Positions 35,508 to 47,613 of a stretch of DNA of 64,000 nt are shown one piece after another; position 1 is the stretch's first letter; each line of letters begins with the position of its first letter. Source of the stretch: Siphonodentalium dalli (taxonomy: Eukaryota; Mollusca; Scaphopoda; Gadilida; Siphonodentaliidae); NCBI GenBank assembly GCA_032622095.1, contig CP136061.1:168829107-168893106 (forward strand). The letters are read 5' to 3'. The notes beneath the pieces are model-generated. The model did not search any database and was not told the origin of the DNA. It was given only the letters and a program-made list of their open reading frames with translations. The translations under genes were made by a program, and so were the position numbers.

Positions 35508-38500
35508 TCAACGTCGGTAATTTGGAACTGGTCGAGTCCCCATGACCACATACGTGCGACCTTGATCAGAACTTGCCCTTCTTTGTCGTTCCATACTCTT
35601 CACAGATTTTTCGTGATCGTAACGATCGAAGACAAGGATAACTTCTTTTACCCCAGATTGCTTCCACAGATATATCAGTCGTTTGAGTACAATGCCGGCG
35701 AGATCATCAAATGTCGTGAAGTTGTTTTCTGATAGGGTGCAGAGAAGCGCCATTGCATCGATGATATACGTTGTTTTAACTCCCGTGGCTGGATCTGGAA
35801 GGGAGTTCATCTGTGGACAATGTGATTCTAGCTTCACAGCAAGGTCAGCTTTGTTGGTTTTATGAAAGGTGCCATCTGGATTGAAAAGAGATGGCGGTAC
35901 TGTCGCCAGTTCGTGCTTTAAAACAGTCTGTATACTAACGTCTCTGTTTTTGGCGACAATCAGCAACCTTCTAAACAACACCTCAGGATCCAACGATATG
36001 GTCTTGCCTTGTGATGTCATCGGCTTTTTCATATCAGCAAATGTCACTACCTTTGGATTAGGCACCTTCTGCCAGAAGCTGACCTGTTTAGTATCCAAAG
36101 AGAGTCTTTGGGCGAATAATTCCGCGGCGGTGGTCTTGGCCTTACTCAAACACACAGCCAACGCCTGTTGTACTTTTTGACTTGCAACGAGTCCAGTAGA
36201 TATGTTTATGAGGTCGCTTGGAACAGAGTTTAAATCGAACGGGTTTTGCCAGTCATTTGTCAACAAGGAAACCATCCTCGATACATCGCGTTCATCTCGG
36301 GAAACTCGGATAGGAGATAATTCCTCGTGTTTTCTCTTGTCAGGCTTGTCATTCACAAGTGCTTTCATCGCAGAGGCATACTCCCCAGATACATGCCTGG
36401 TCAAAATCCACCTCACTCTGGCTCCTTTTCTGAGAGTAAAGCCAACGACACCACCACGACTCTTGCACTCTCTGTTAACTGATTGTTCCAAAGCCTGATC
36501 CGTCGGTACACCGTTGAAAGCCTGTGACGATCGTCTAACCACGAACGCCCCATGTTGCATCTGTGTGTACGAATCTGGGTGAGTTGTTTCCATGTCAATC
36601 ATTTCTGCGATGTACACCGGTACCCACTTTGAGTAGTTGTTCTTTCCGGCGGCAGTGAACCATGGTACGGTTTCCCGGACAGAATCGAGGTGTAAGCTAA
36701 AATTACAGTCCCGGTCAGCTCGTAACAACCTGAGTAATATCAAGCCTGCACACAGAAATTCGTACCAGTATGCGAATGTGTGTGACGCTTCTATGCCAAT
36801 TTTGGCAAATTCTTTCAACTTTATCATTGTCGTCGATACTTCTGCCATTGCAACATCAATCACCTCCGTCACACGCAAGTGGTCTCCCAGCGAAAAGGCC
36901 TGTTCCATTGTGTCAATGTGGTTTGACAAATCTGTTGATAACAATTCTGATTCATGGTTCGACATCCACTTGGATGCTGCATCCACAAAAACTCTGTAAC
37001 AGACTTCAACGCACAATATAATTCCCCGGACTGCCCTTGAATACTGTTTTCCTTGTAACATTTGTTGTGCAGTCTGTGGTGCATAAGCATCTGACTCTAC
37101 TAAGAGTGAAAGCAATCCACCATCTCCGTATAGCTTGCCAATTGCAGCAATGAATGCCATTGCCAGGTGCATTCCACCCAATCTCATGGTAACTTTATCG
37201 TTGATGTCATCAGGCCCCTGCCAGACCACCTCTTGTGCTTTCTTATATATGGCCATATCAGCGGTCACAAGGATATGGTCTTGTCCTAGCTTCGAAGCTG
37301 TATTTACAAGCGATTTCAGAGTGTGGTATATTGTTGACAAGTCCGAAGGTGAAGCATTGACGAAAGGCAAGTATCTTGTAGCAGACACACCTATGTATGA
37401 TTCAAGCAACACACTATTGAATCCGAACCAACTGGGAATTTTTTGGTCATCTGGATTGTTTTTTCGCATAGCCAGCCAGATTAGATTGATTGCCTCAGAC
37501 TTCTGGTAACTATCTGACATAGTTGTCACATCCATTATGTCACTCTTAACAGCAGCTTTTGGTTCTGGTCTAACAGAGGGTTTGCGATATTGTTCAATTG
37601 AAACTTCGCTTGCGATCGCTGTACCAGATAGTGATTTTCTTCTCCTTTTCGCTATTATTCTTGGCACAACAGAACTGTCCCTTTCTTGATATATTACACT
37701 GGCCATGGCATGCGTGGTGTTTTTACCATCCAATGTCTCCTCATTTTGATCAAAGTTATCAATAGCTGCATGAATACGAGACATGCCACCTTCAGTATGA
37801 CTGAGACCAAACACAGTAGATTCATGTTCACTCATGGACGAGCAATCCTCGGCTACAGCTGTTAGAAACATCCTTACTAGGTCATAAGAGGCACAAAACC
37901 CCAGGCCGTTTAGTTCTTCGATAAGCTGACGACTTCCATAATCGTGCTGCAGCTGTACAGCTAACCCAAATGTGAGAGGAGTAACACCACCTCTGCGTGA
38001 TGCAGCTATTATGGCGTGACATATTGCTGTCGTCTTTGTGCAAATATCTGACTCATTTTCAGCACTCACACGCACATGGTCGAAGCTTTCTTGATTTATC
38101 AACCATCTGATGAAATCATACAGCTCATTAGGAATGAAACTCCTGCATTCATCAAGCGAAATTTTGCTTGATGTGATGAAATTGTCTGAATCATAGTCTG
38201 AGATGTCTGATATATATTTCCGCAAAACACATGCTGCAGAGTGGAGTAGATGAGTCTCAGTCTGATCACATATGCTACTAGATGCACGGAGTGTCATTGT
38301 AAAATCAGGGTCGTCAATGCGTTCTTGCAATTCGGCAACTAGCTTAAGGGCGTCTCCAACAGTAATTGCACTGGAACAGATAAGGTCAGATTTTCCAGGA
38401 ACATTAATAAAAGACAATGTTTTGCAAAGATCCTGAATTTTTGTTTTCAATTTCCAAGAAGAATACAGTCCTGTGTTTTCTGTACCTTTCTCTTCTTGCA

Positions 38501-39260
38501 GTTCACGAAATCGACAATGTGCAAACGATAAGGTTTTGAATTTTACTGTTTCACTGTCATTTACCAGTAATTCTTCTGTAAGCTCTCTGATCACAACTCG
38601 AACAATATCATCATAGTTGTCGACACCATCATTGGAATCCGCCTTCCTTTTTGCAGCCGCAATATTCCTAACGCTTATATAACTACACATGCAATCTCGA
38701 TGGTATTTAGCGTCGTAAGCGAATAGGTCCTCATAATATAACATCCGTTGTTCAACCTCGTGATCATGCCTCTCTCTTGCAGCTTTTAGGACCCGTTGTC
38801 GTGTATCCTCTCCTGTTCCAGTAGCAATCCCTATCAACTTGGCTCTCCACGTATGTACCCCTGTACATATAAAGCACTGTTCTCTTACATTGAACTGTTT
38901 TCTTCGATGAACACATTTGCTTTGTGGAGAGCTTCCGGGCTCGTTAGATACTGAATGATCTCCGCCATCGGGAACACGAGATTTGGCTGAGAATAATAGT
39001 TTATCCTTTTTCGTATATGTTGACCTGCATCTCGTATGGAAACGCACTTTCAATGAGAGATTAAGGATTTATTTCTTGAATGGGTTAATGTTCTCATAAA
39101 CTTCATCCCTGAGTGCTTCTGCTACCTCTAGTATTCGTTCCAAGCCGCCACTTTTAGGATTTCTGACAAATTCTTCATCACAACCAAGTGGATTAAAACA
39201 AATAATACATGTATCAGTGTCCAGCACCCGACCTTTTTTCTCGGGAGGAGGTTTCCCCAT
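35508..39260 (-). pseudogene. large zinc-module/XPG-N protein gene with one in-frame stop
   Basis: Start ATG at 39258-39260 (MGKPPPEKKGR), since there is no ATG farther upstream before a stop in this frame. After 63 codons TAA (39069-39071) interrupts; the same frame then runs open for 1,186 codons to TGA at 35508. There are two tandem zinc modules: CIIC with HTRC about 53 residues on, and CFIC (residues 60-63 of the second part, counting from the Leu codon at 39051-39053) with HRDC 54 residues on. The stop falls inside module 1. The middle (about 595-690) has TADMAIYKKAQ, MRLGGMHLAMAF and SRAVRGIIL; TDQALEQSVNRE lies at about 851-862. These resemble multi-copy uncharacterised proteins of fish, cnidarians and molluscs (from memory). 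Residues 1096-1160, YIIDAMALLC through VFDRYDHEKS and ERQRR, look like the FEN1/XPG N-terminal nuclease half. The I-region acidic residues expected after it are absent. Intronless. Transposase-like origin is inference. Confidence 0.75.
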
Positions 39261-41296
39261 CAGTGGGATCTCTGGCACTACTCATTTTATGTCAGCCACC
39301 ATACTGAGAAACCTGGAAATAAAATACAGGCAAAATCAGAATAAATTTCAACGAAGATAATATTACACGACTGTTTGCGTGCGACTTCAAATTGACCATG
39401 AAATAAGAATTATATGGCAGACCTATCAGAGCGAGGACATTCGTTGTACATGTAAATTACCATTCATTGTATGTATACATTGGTAACGCATATACAGACA
39501 CTGGGGCTAAGGTGTATAGTTACGAGGGACCGTTTGCGTGCGATATCTACCCTTGCCACAACACACGCGTACTGTCTACAATGCCCTCGATCAACAAAGT
39601 GTATTCTCGGTCAGAAATAGCATTAAATAAACGACAGTCCCACTCTGCAGAACACACCAGTGAGAATAGTAGGTGTTATAGGCAACGATAAAATGGGGAA
39701 CAGAGAAAAACATATCGCGCCAGTCTGTATGGTCTGTCTACATGTATTCTGCATGTGTTTGTAAAGTGCTATCGCTGCTCCCCTCATTCCCTGGTGTAAT
39801 CTGCTAATATGTAGGTTTCAGCACTCTAAAAAGAGTTAGCATACGATAGATTTCAGTAACAGGGGTTGCTAACGCGCTCTGCTGCCCCTCCACATCCCCT
39901 GCATATATACACCACTGATCATACCTATCTTTCTGCACTATAAATAGACATTCATAGGTTTTTAATGGTACATATTATCAGCTGTGTGTGCAAGGAAGTC
40001 GGAGGGACATCGAAACGTGTTATTTATTGCCTATCGTGGACACATTATATACTCTGTTACCGTCTAGAATGCGGAATCTCACAGTGCCTAGATGCATGCC
40101 AGGATTTGGACTTTCAATGCACGTGGTTAAAGCAAATACACATTAACCCCATCCCCAATAATGATTTATTAACTATATATTTTACGTACAACATTCATGT
40201 AAAATGCAAAATCGTATCTTCCATCACATGGAAACAAAACACAGACATCTAATTAAAGACTAATTCGATTTGACACACAACTGAAGTCAGCGTGGAAGTT
40301 TATGGATAAATTTTGGTTGCAACAAATACATCTGGTCATTCATAGAAGGGTTCTTTTATGAGCGGCATCCGATTTCTCAAAACACGGGGTAGGGTAGTTG
40401 AAACGCTAAAATCTAATAAATGCAAAGACTATTTTGGAACATGTTTGGTATCAAATTGAATGTTATATAATATAGATGTTTTCTAGAAATGCGCTGTATC
40501 CAACCAGTGCACGCAGTTCCGTACATATCAGGTCGAAAATGTAAGTCGTCATATTTTTTTTCGGAAATTTAGGTCAAAATTTCAACAAAATTATTTTTTT
40601 AATTTACTCTGTGCATACTATTAGGATTTCTGACCCAAATTGTTGTACACCAATTTAAACCGGTCAATTTGAGCGTGTTCATTGCATCTATAGGCCAATT
40701 GTGATGCGTAATGTGGGAAAAATGAAATATTCCCATTTTTTTGCATTTTTGATCGAAAAATGTTGTTTTTCGCATCTTGGCACGCGGAATCGAAAGGGCA
40801 AAATACCATTTCCAGACGAAGAATATGATACTTGGATCGAAAAAAATCGAACCAAGTAGTTATACCTCCGGGAGGGGTACATGCCACAATTTGAGAGTTG
40901 ACCGCTACACTATATGACCTCATCAAAATACCATTTTCTCTTAAATTATCTACAAATACATTAGTCTTACCTGTAGCGGAGATAGTATTCTTTGTGTTCA
41001 CACATAAATTGTGATATAAAAGTTGTCAGAATTACAGATTTGTTAGTTTAATCCTGGATTGGAAAACATATCACCATTTTCAAATACAAATAAATTATGT
41101 TAATTTCGTGTGTTTTCCCAGATTTCTGATCTATTACGCATGCGCGTGCTTTCGTTTTCGTATGTGTTCGCTAGCATAGACGGGTTTGAATATTTCTGTC
41201 GGTTGAGTTGTTATAAAATTATATGGATTAATAGTGACACAAAATTATGCTAGTTAGTTCAGTCATGATATTTAACATTCCAACAAAAGGTATGTG
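39261..41296. other. upstream region of the large gene, unassigned
   Basis: A short direct repeat CGTTTGCGTGCGA-type occurs near 39371 and 39530. No recognisable exon, TATA-type promoter or inverted repeat was found. Frames of 74-126 codons at 39467, 39965 and 40621 (minus) show no domain. Confidence 0.35.
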
Positions 41297-42790
41297 TTTT
41301 TATGTTTACCCATACCATGTATGGTAAACATAGTGTCGTTGTCCGGATTGACCACTCGTCGTGCGTCCGTCCGTCTGTCCGTCCATCTGTCTGTCTGTCC
41401 GTCCGTAGACACTTTACGTGTAATGCGATAACTCAAACATTTTTTACCTGATCAAAACCAAATTTTGTATATGGGGTTTTCAGCCCAAAATACAGATCGA
41501 GTTCGAATATGGGTTTGATCCGACTTTTTTTGATAGAGTTATGGCCCTTTTTCGACTTAGAATTCACGCATTCTGCCATAACTCAAACATTTTTTATCTG
41601 ATCGGAACCAAATTTGGTATGTGAGTTTCTCGGCCCAAAATACAGATCGAGTTCGAATATGGGTTTGATCCGACTTTTTATTACGGAGTTATGGCCCTTT
41701 TTCGACTTAGAATTAATGAATTCTGCCGTAACTCAAACATTTTTTATCTGATCGGAACCAAATTTGGTATGTGAGTTTCTCGACCCAAAATACAGATCGA
41801 GTTCGAATATGGGTTTGATCGGAGTTTTTTTTTACGGAGTTATGGCCCTTTTTCGACTTAGAATTCATGAATTCTGCCATAACTCAAACATTTTTTATCT
41901 GATTGGAACCAAATTTGGTGTATGAGTTTCTCAGACCAACATACAGATTGATTTCGAATATGGGTTTGATCGGATTTTTTTTAATGGTGTTATGGTCTTT
42001 TGACATATGATTCACACATACATGTACTTCGATAAATCAACCATTTTTCATCTGATAGGAACCAAATTTGGTATGTGAGTTTCTCAACTCAAAATACAGA
42101 ACGAGTTTGAATATGGGTTAGATCCAATTTGTTATACCAGAGATATGGCCCTTTTTAAACTAAGAATTATCCAGATTATAACCCAAGTAACTTACAATTA
42201 ATGAATACCTGCTTCTCTGTGAGCAAGATAAAAGACAATATAGTTTATTGCTTTGAGAGTTATTTATAGCCCTCATATGTTAGGTCTGTATAAGAGACAC
42301 AGTGAATTATTGGATAAATTGATTTAGCTATCTTTTTAACCACAACTTAGCCAGGTGAATTTATTTAACTAGACCAATGGAGCTCTCTAAGTCCTTGGAT
42401 GATGGGACTACATTGGATCAAACAGGGCAGAGATAGGTGATTTAACCCCTTTTACCCATTCCATGTCTTTTAACCTTTTCCATTAAATAAATAATTATAT
42501 TATTTTGATATCTCACATGGCAATTTGCAACAACATGAATAGAACTGCTCACACTATGATAGTGGTGACAGGCTCTAGAGTTTAGATGTTATATTAACCC
42601 TTCTATATTGACTCATACATTCCAATAATTTGTGTTATTACTGGTTATTATGTACATTTGTCATATACTACTTTAGATCATAACAGTATACTCTATAATT
42701 CAACATTAAAAGATTATGATTCTGATCTTAACAATTTACTATCGCCAAGGGATGGGTTAAACATCTGCCGATCGTGATCGGCCTCTCGTT
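41297..42790 (+). mobile_element. HLE family, subfamily A, copy 3 (1.5 kb)
   Basis: Same ends and order as copy 2: 5' hairpin from 41302, GTCC/GTCT microsatellite (41360-41405), core units, unique 3' half, 3' hairpin 42767-42782 and CTCTCGTT. Differences from copy 2 are confined mainly to microsatellite length and the sequence around 41500-41535. Confidence 0.8.
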
Positions 42791-44395
42791 TATTTGTAGT
42801 TTTATTTGTGTCATTAGACGTGAACGGTGTAAGTTAAAAGGGCATGCCCTTGCCACATAACTCTTGCGGCTTCGTAGCGTTCAAAGTTTTCACGTCCTTT
42901 GTTGGACGATGAGGGATTAAGACCACATAAATGTACAAATATTAAAATAGGTCTTAATCCGAATCGTCTAATTTGTTGGACTAAGTCTGAATCATAATGC
43001 ATATAACTTTGTAAGTTTAATTTGGTCACGGCTGTAATGTGGGTGTCCGCTAAAATAAACAATAAGGACTAACTAACAAAGGAGTTGCAAAAGCTTTTAT
43101 TAATTAATGGCCTCCCTTAATTAATGCCAACATCACTGGTATAATCCGATTAAAGCAATAAACTTGACATTATTTTATTTACGGAAGCGGTCTCTTCAAA
43201 AAGTCTGACGCGGTCTCTTCAAAAAGTCCGACGCGTTACCGAAACGAACTTCCGAAGCGCCTGGTACATACTGTGATAATGTCGTAATTGTTTTATATCT
43301 GAAAAGCGGGACGACGGTCTTTTAAGTTAATTAAAACATTTATTTGTGACACTCACGATGGTCAGTAACAACACAGATGCGAACATCTCATTGTCTTTTC
43401 AGCGTGTCAAAACATTCGTGATTAACATTCATTACCGCAAAGGGATCGAACAAAGGCGACTGAATAACAACACAAAACAATAGGTCATATTTTATTTTTT
43501 ATTTTAAACACTTGGGTCTTTGTCTCTGCATCGTCTGTTTCCTTGTTGGGATGGCCGCCACAATTCATCTATATACGGACATGTCCGGAAAAAAAACTAG
43601 AAAAAAAATTAAGGAAAAAAAAAAAAATTCTCCCTAAAATTGAAGGCGACTTCGATTTCGCCTTAGAGCGACGACAGGGCGAAGTCAGCGACAGTAAGGC
43701 GACAATCTCGCCCGAGTTGCCTTGTGAGCTGAGGCCTGATTTAGTTGTCGCCTAATTGTCACGGATCAGGAATGCAAACGCTTTGGGCTAATAGTGATGC
43801 AATGCACTCCTCAGTATTAAGTGTCAAATATACTCGATGTGGGGATTAAATGTTTGCACCCGAAGCGTACAGCATAAAATTATATTTATGTGATATCAAT
43901 TTAACAGGAGTTCGCGGCTAATTCGCACTGAAGCCTCATTAAAATATTTGGAGTCAGGGTTTTATTATGCTCATTCCTTCCCGGGCTTTAAATAAACATT
44001 CCGATGTGACGTAATATGGTAGAAGTTTAGAGCCACGTGCAGCTTCTAAACAGTTTACTATGTCGCAACACTGCAGACATCAAAGCGATGACACCGCCGT
44101 CATTGAATGTGGGTCAAATTTGCACGTGTCCAGAATTGTTACACTGTCAGGTCAAGGACGCCAACTGTTTGTGAATTTGCTGCTGTTTGCTAATATTTCT
44201 TTCCGGGATTTTGGGAATAAAAGTTAATAATAGTGAAGAGTAAGATAACTGTGTTCAATATTTTAATTCAATGAATATTATCCGTCTTTATGGAGAGTTT
44301 TGTGGCTGAATCTCCGCCGATATTTGCTGTGAATATCTCCTTGTCTCCCGACACTTGTGTACTTACCGGTCGTGGCTGAAACTCTCCGAAAATGA
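42791..44395. other. unassigned sequence
   Basis: A 31-bp direct duplication around GCGGTCTCTTCAAAAAGTC lies at 43188-43248. A GGCGA/TCGCC-rich, self-complementary stretch lies at 43644-43755. Otherwise no gene or repeat boundary seen. Confidence 0.4.
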
Positions 44396-44503
44396 TTCAA
44401 GATTTCACCCCCATTTTCAGTTACCATTGTATAAGGCGCACCAATATTCTGGGCTATATATTCAGGTCAAAAAGATGCGACTTATACACCGAAATTTACG
44501 GTA
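44396..44503 (-). mobile_element. solo pogo-type end
   Basis: The reverse complement of 44476-44503 equals the left end of the 34239-34901 element for 28 bases (TACCGTAAATTTCGGTGTAT and on), followed by a related GTGCGCCTTATACAATGG segment. No partner end was found nearby to the left, so this is a truncated copy, or the far end of a composite with 34241. Confidence 0.65.
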
Positions 44504-44622
44504 GTTGTTGTTAGAGTGGTTCTGGCTGGAAAATTACCATAGTTCTTACTTACAGGGGTGGTTACGGTTGCTAGGGACATACCCGAAATCGAAAAATGCC
44601 GAGCTGACTGATATTATGGTAG
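44504..44622 (+). repeat. repeat shared with 34090-34190
   Basis: GGTTGCTAGG and GACTGATATTATGGTAGTT match the stretch before the pogo remnant at 34.2 kb. It ends abruptly at the truncated start of the tandem-core element. Confidence 0.5.
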
Positions 44623-46139
44623 TTCGGCCAAAAAACATGGCCACTGGCAGCCATCTTGGATTTCAAAATTCAATCCATTGGCGCGGGCTACAGCTGGTAC
44701 TGTTATTCTGATCATCATGAAATTTGTCATGGATGTTAATATTGACATGTAGATGGGAACGAGTCATTTTGGGGTCGTTCGGCCAAAAGACATGGCCGTC
44801 AGCAGCCATCTTGGATTTTACTCTTTGCATGACTAAATCCTTTGGCGCGGGCTTTGGTCGGAATTTTATGAAATTTGTCATGGATGTTAACAATGACATG
44901 TAGATGGGAAAAAGTCATTTTGGGGTTGTTCGTCCAGAAAACATGGCCGCCAGCAGCCATCTTGGATTTTACTCTTTGCATGACTAAATCCTTTGGCGCG
45001 GGCTACAGGTCATACCTTTGATCTGATCTTTATGAAATTGTCATGAATGTTGACATTGACATGTAGATGGGAACGAGTCATTTTGGGGTCATTTGGCCAA
45101 AAAACATGGCCGCTGGTGGCCATCTTGGATTTCAAAATTCAATCCATTGGTGCGGGCTACAGGTCGTACTGTTCGTCTGATCATCATGAAATTTGTCATG
45201 GATGTTAATATTGAAATGTAGATGGGAACGAGTGATTTTGGGGTCGTTCGGCCAAAAAACATGGCCGCCAGCAGCCATATTGGATTTTACTCTTTGCATG
45301 ACTAAATCCTTTGGCGCGGCCTACAGGTCGTACCTTTGGTCTAAACTTTATGAAATTTGTCATGAATGTGGATACTGACATGTAGATGGGAAAAAGTCAT
45401 TTTGGGGTCAATCGGCCAAAAAACATGGCCGCCAGCAGCCATCTTGGATTTTACTCTTTGCATGACTAAATCCTTTGGCGCGGGCTACAGGTCGTACTCT
45501 TCGTCTGATCATCATGAAATTTGTCATGGATGTTAATATTAACATGTAGATGGGAACGAGTGATTTTGGGGTTGTTTGGCTAAAAAACATGTCCGCCAGC
45601 AGCCATATTGGATTTTACTCTTTGCATGACTAAATCCTTTGGTGCGGGCTACAGGTCGTAGCTTTGGTCGGAACTTCATGAAATTTGTCATGGATGTTAA
45701 CAATGACATGTAGATGGGAAATGAGTCATTTTGGGGTCGTTCAGCCGAAAAACATGGCCACCAGCAGCCATCTTGGATTTTACTCTTTGAATGACTAAAT
45801 CCTTTGGCACAGGCTACAGGTCGTACCTTTCATCAGATCATTATGAGATTTGTAAAGGCTGTAGATGGGAACAGGTCATTTTGGGGTAATTCGGAAAAAA
45901 CATGGCTGCCGGTGGCCATTTTAGAATTACTCTTTGCATCTCTAAATCCTTTGGCACACCATAATCACCACATCCCTGATCCGATCATTATGAAACCTGT
46001 CATGAATGTTGATATTGACATGTACATCTTGTCTTACTTAGACATTTCAATTAGCACCTTTCCTATTCCTCCATTTACTGTCAACCATTAAATTATTCCC
46101 CTACCTAAGTTGAGCTACAGTGTCATTGACACTTTCATT
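44623..46139 (+). mobile_element. hairpin-ended element with 160-bp tandem core (family 2, copy 2, 5' truncated)
   Basis: About nine units of the same 160-bp repeat as 4041-5687 (ACATGGCCGCC landmarks near 44635, 44787, 44940, 45103, 45258, 45423, 45587, 45753 and 45899), then the same 3' tail with the hairpin AGTGTCATTGACACT (46119-46133) and TTCATT. The 5' hairpin is missing; the core starts directly at 44623. Units inside this copy resemble each other more than units of copy 1, which suggests homogenisation. Confidence 0.7.
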
Positions 46140-46453
46140 AATAGAACAAAATTCGAATAATTGTGTACGTTCAGTCAATTGTCTGACTCAAGTGGTAACC
46201 AGGTTAGAATTTTCCAACAGTTTTAGGTAGCAGTTGGAAAATTCAGAACGGTGGGGGTGCGAATGAAATTTTTAAGCTGGTCAAACATAGACCATCTAAC
46301 CTCGTCTCTGGCATCGATGCTTACACATATTCTGAAAATGAAATAGAAACAATGTAAGATATTTGGGATAAATGGCATATTGGACATATGCTATCGCTCT
46401 CTGTAGACATGAAAACCTGGAAAGCATATCCAAACAAATATAGCTTATATTAT

Positions 46454-46493
46454 ATACCCCGATATGCATGTGGCTACATGCGGATCGGGGTAT
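46454..46493. repeat. 40-bp perfect-stem hairpin
   Basis: ATACCCCGAT pairs with ATCGGGGTAT, and inside it GCATGT pairs with ACATGC around GGCT. By analogy with the other families it may be the 5' hairpin of another element, but no core or 3' end was matched to it. Confidence 0.7.
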
Positions 46494-47157
46494 CAAGCTC
46501 GACAGGACTGGTCTTATTTACGACCAATTCTGTACATTGAAATTATTATGAACTATTGACAAAATTTAATGTCAGCCCAATTCCTCACTATTTTTTTAAT
46601 ATTTTAAATTCCTATATATCTACATTAATTAATTTGATTATTTTGAATCAATACATGGACACATCCTACTTTCAGTCAAACAAAGGGCTTTTCCTCGTCG
46701 GGGTTCACATTAAAATTGTTCGCCATATAAGTTAAATGGGTGTAATTTAGTTTATGGCCTTGTAATATTTTCATTATAATAACACTTCATAATAATGAAC
46801 ATTCATTAAAAAACACGACTCCTATCCGAAATCGGCAATTATAAGGCATTTATAACTCGTTTTTTGTTTTCCCACTGAAAATTTGATTGGAATACATAAC
46901 ATAGAAAATTGAATATCAAATTTGTTCACTTTATTCTTAAATAAATTGGCATATATGGCAATATAAATTCGCGCACATACCACATTGTAACAAATCATGA
47001 ATGTTGTCTCTCTTCCCATTAGTGCCATGTCATTGTGATGACAGGCTGTACATATAATACCACACACGAACCTACAAATGTTTGAATAAAAGATGATATA
47101 TAGTAATTGGTATACCACAAGTGGGCAAAGCATGTACAATCTGTCCGGCCCTTACCA

Positions 47158-47345
47158 AAGTGTCCTAGGATATCTAAGGAATTCCTGGCATATCCTAGGA
47201 ATAAAACCTTGGAATAGTTAGGAAAATTCCTTGGAATTCCTAGGATATCCTAGGATCAGAGACCTTGGAAAAGCTTGGAAATCCTTGGGGCAATATTGGA
47301 ACGTTTCAAGTTCGGAAAACCTTGGAATACCTTAGCAAATTCAAC
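47158..47345. repeat. degenerate CCTTGGAAT / CCTAGGATATCCTAGG repeats
   Basis: About ten variants of CCTTGGAAT or CCTAGGAAT in 190 bases, including palindromic ATTCCTAGGATATCCTAGGA. Low-complexity, self-complementary, no coding. Confidence 0.6.
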
Positions 47346-47613
47346 CGTTGGTACCAGAAAGAAATACCCCATTTATTGATATCCAATCAGATAATGAGGA
47401 CAATTTTAAATGGCTTTCCATAATTCCACAGTTACAATGAACTGCAAAACCTGTTTCATATGGATATAGAATAATCAATAAAAGAAAGAAAAAAAAAAAG
47501 TCTAATGTCACTATTAAAATGAAATCGTTCCATTGATCTAAGGGTAGTCATTCTATTCTCGATCTCAAACTTTATTGTGTTAGAGGAGAAATAACTATTT
47601 GTTTTTTGTTTTG

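Larger units (their letters stand above)
46140..47613. other. unassigned sequence with an isolated hairpin
   Basis: Holds the hairpin at 46454-46493 and the CCTTGGAAT-rich stretch at 47158-47345 (listed separately). The 105-codon minus frame 46822-47139 shows no domain. Confidence 0.35.

Noticed and set aside
36637-36999. 120-codon plus-strand frame opposite the large gene
   Set aside because: Antisense shadow of the minus-strand coding sequence.
39069-39278. 69-codon frame as an independent small gene
   Set aside because: It is in the same frame as the large coding sequence, separated only by one TAA, and holds the CxxC half of a zinc module completed downstream.
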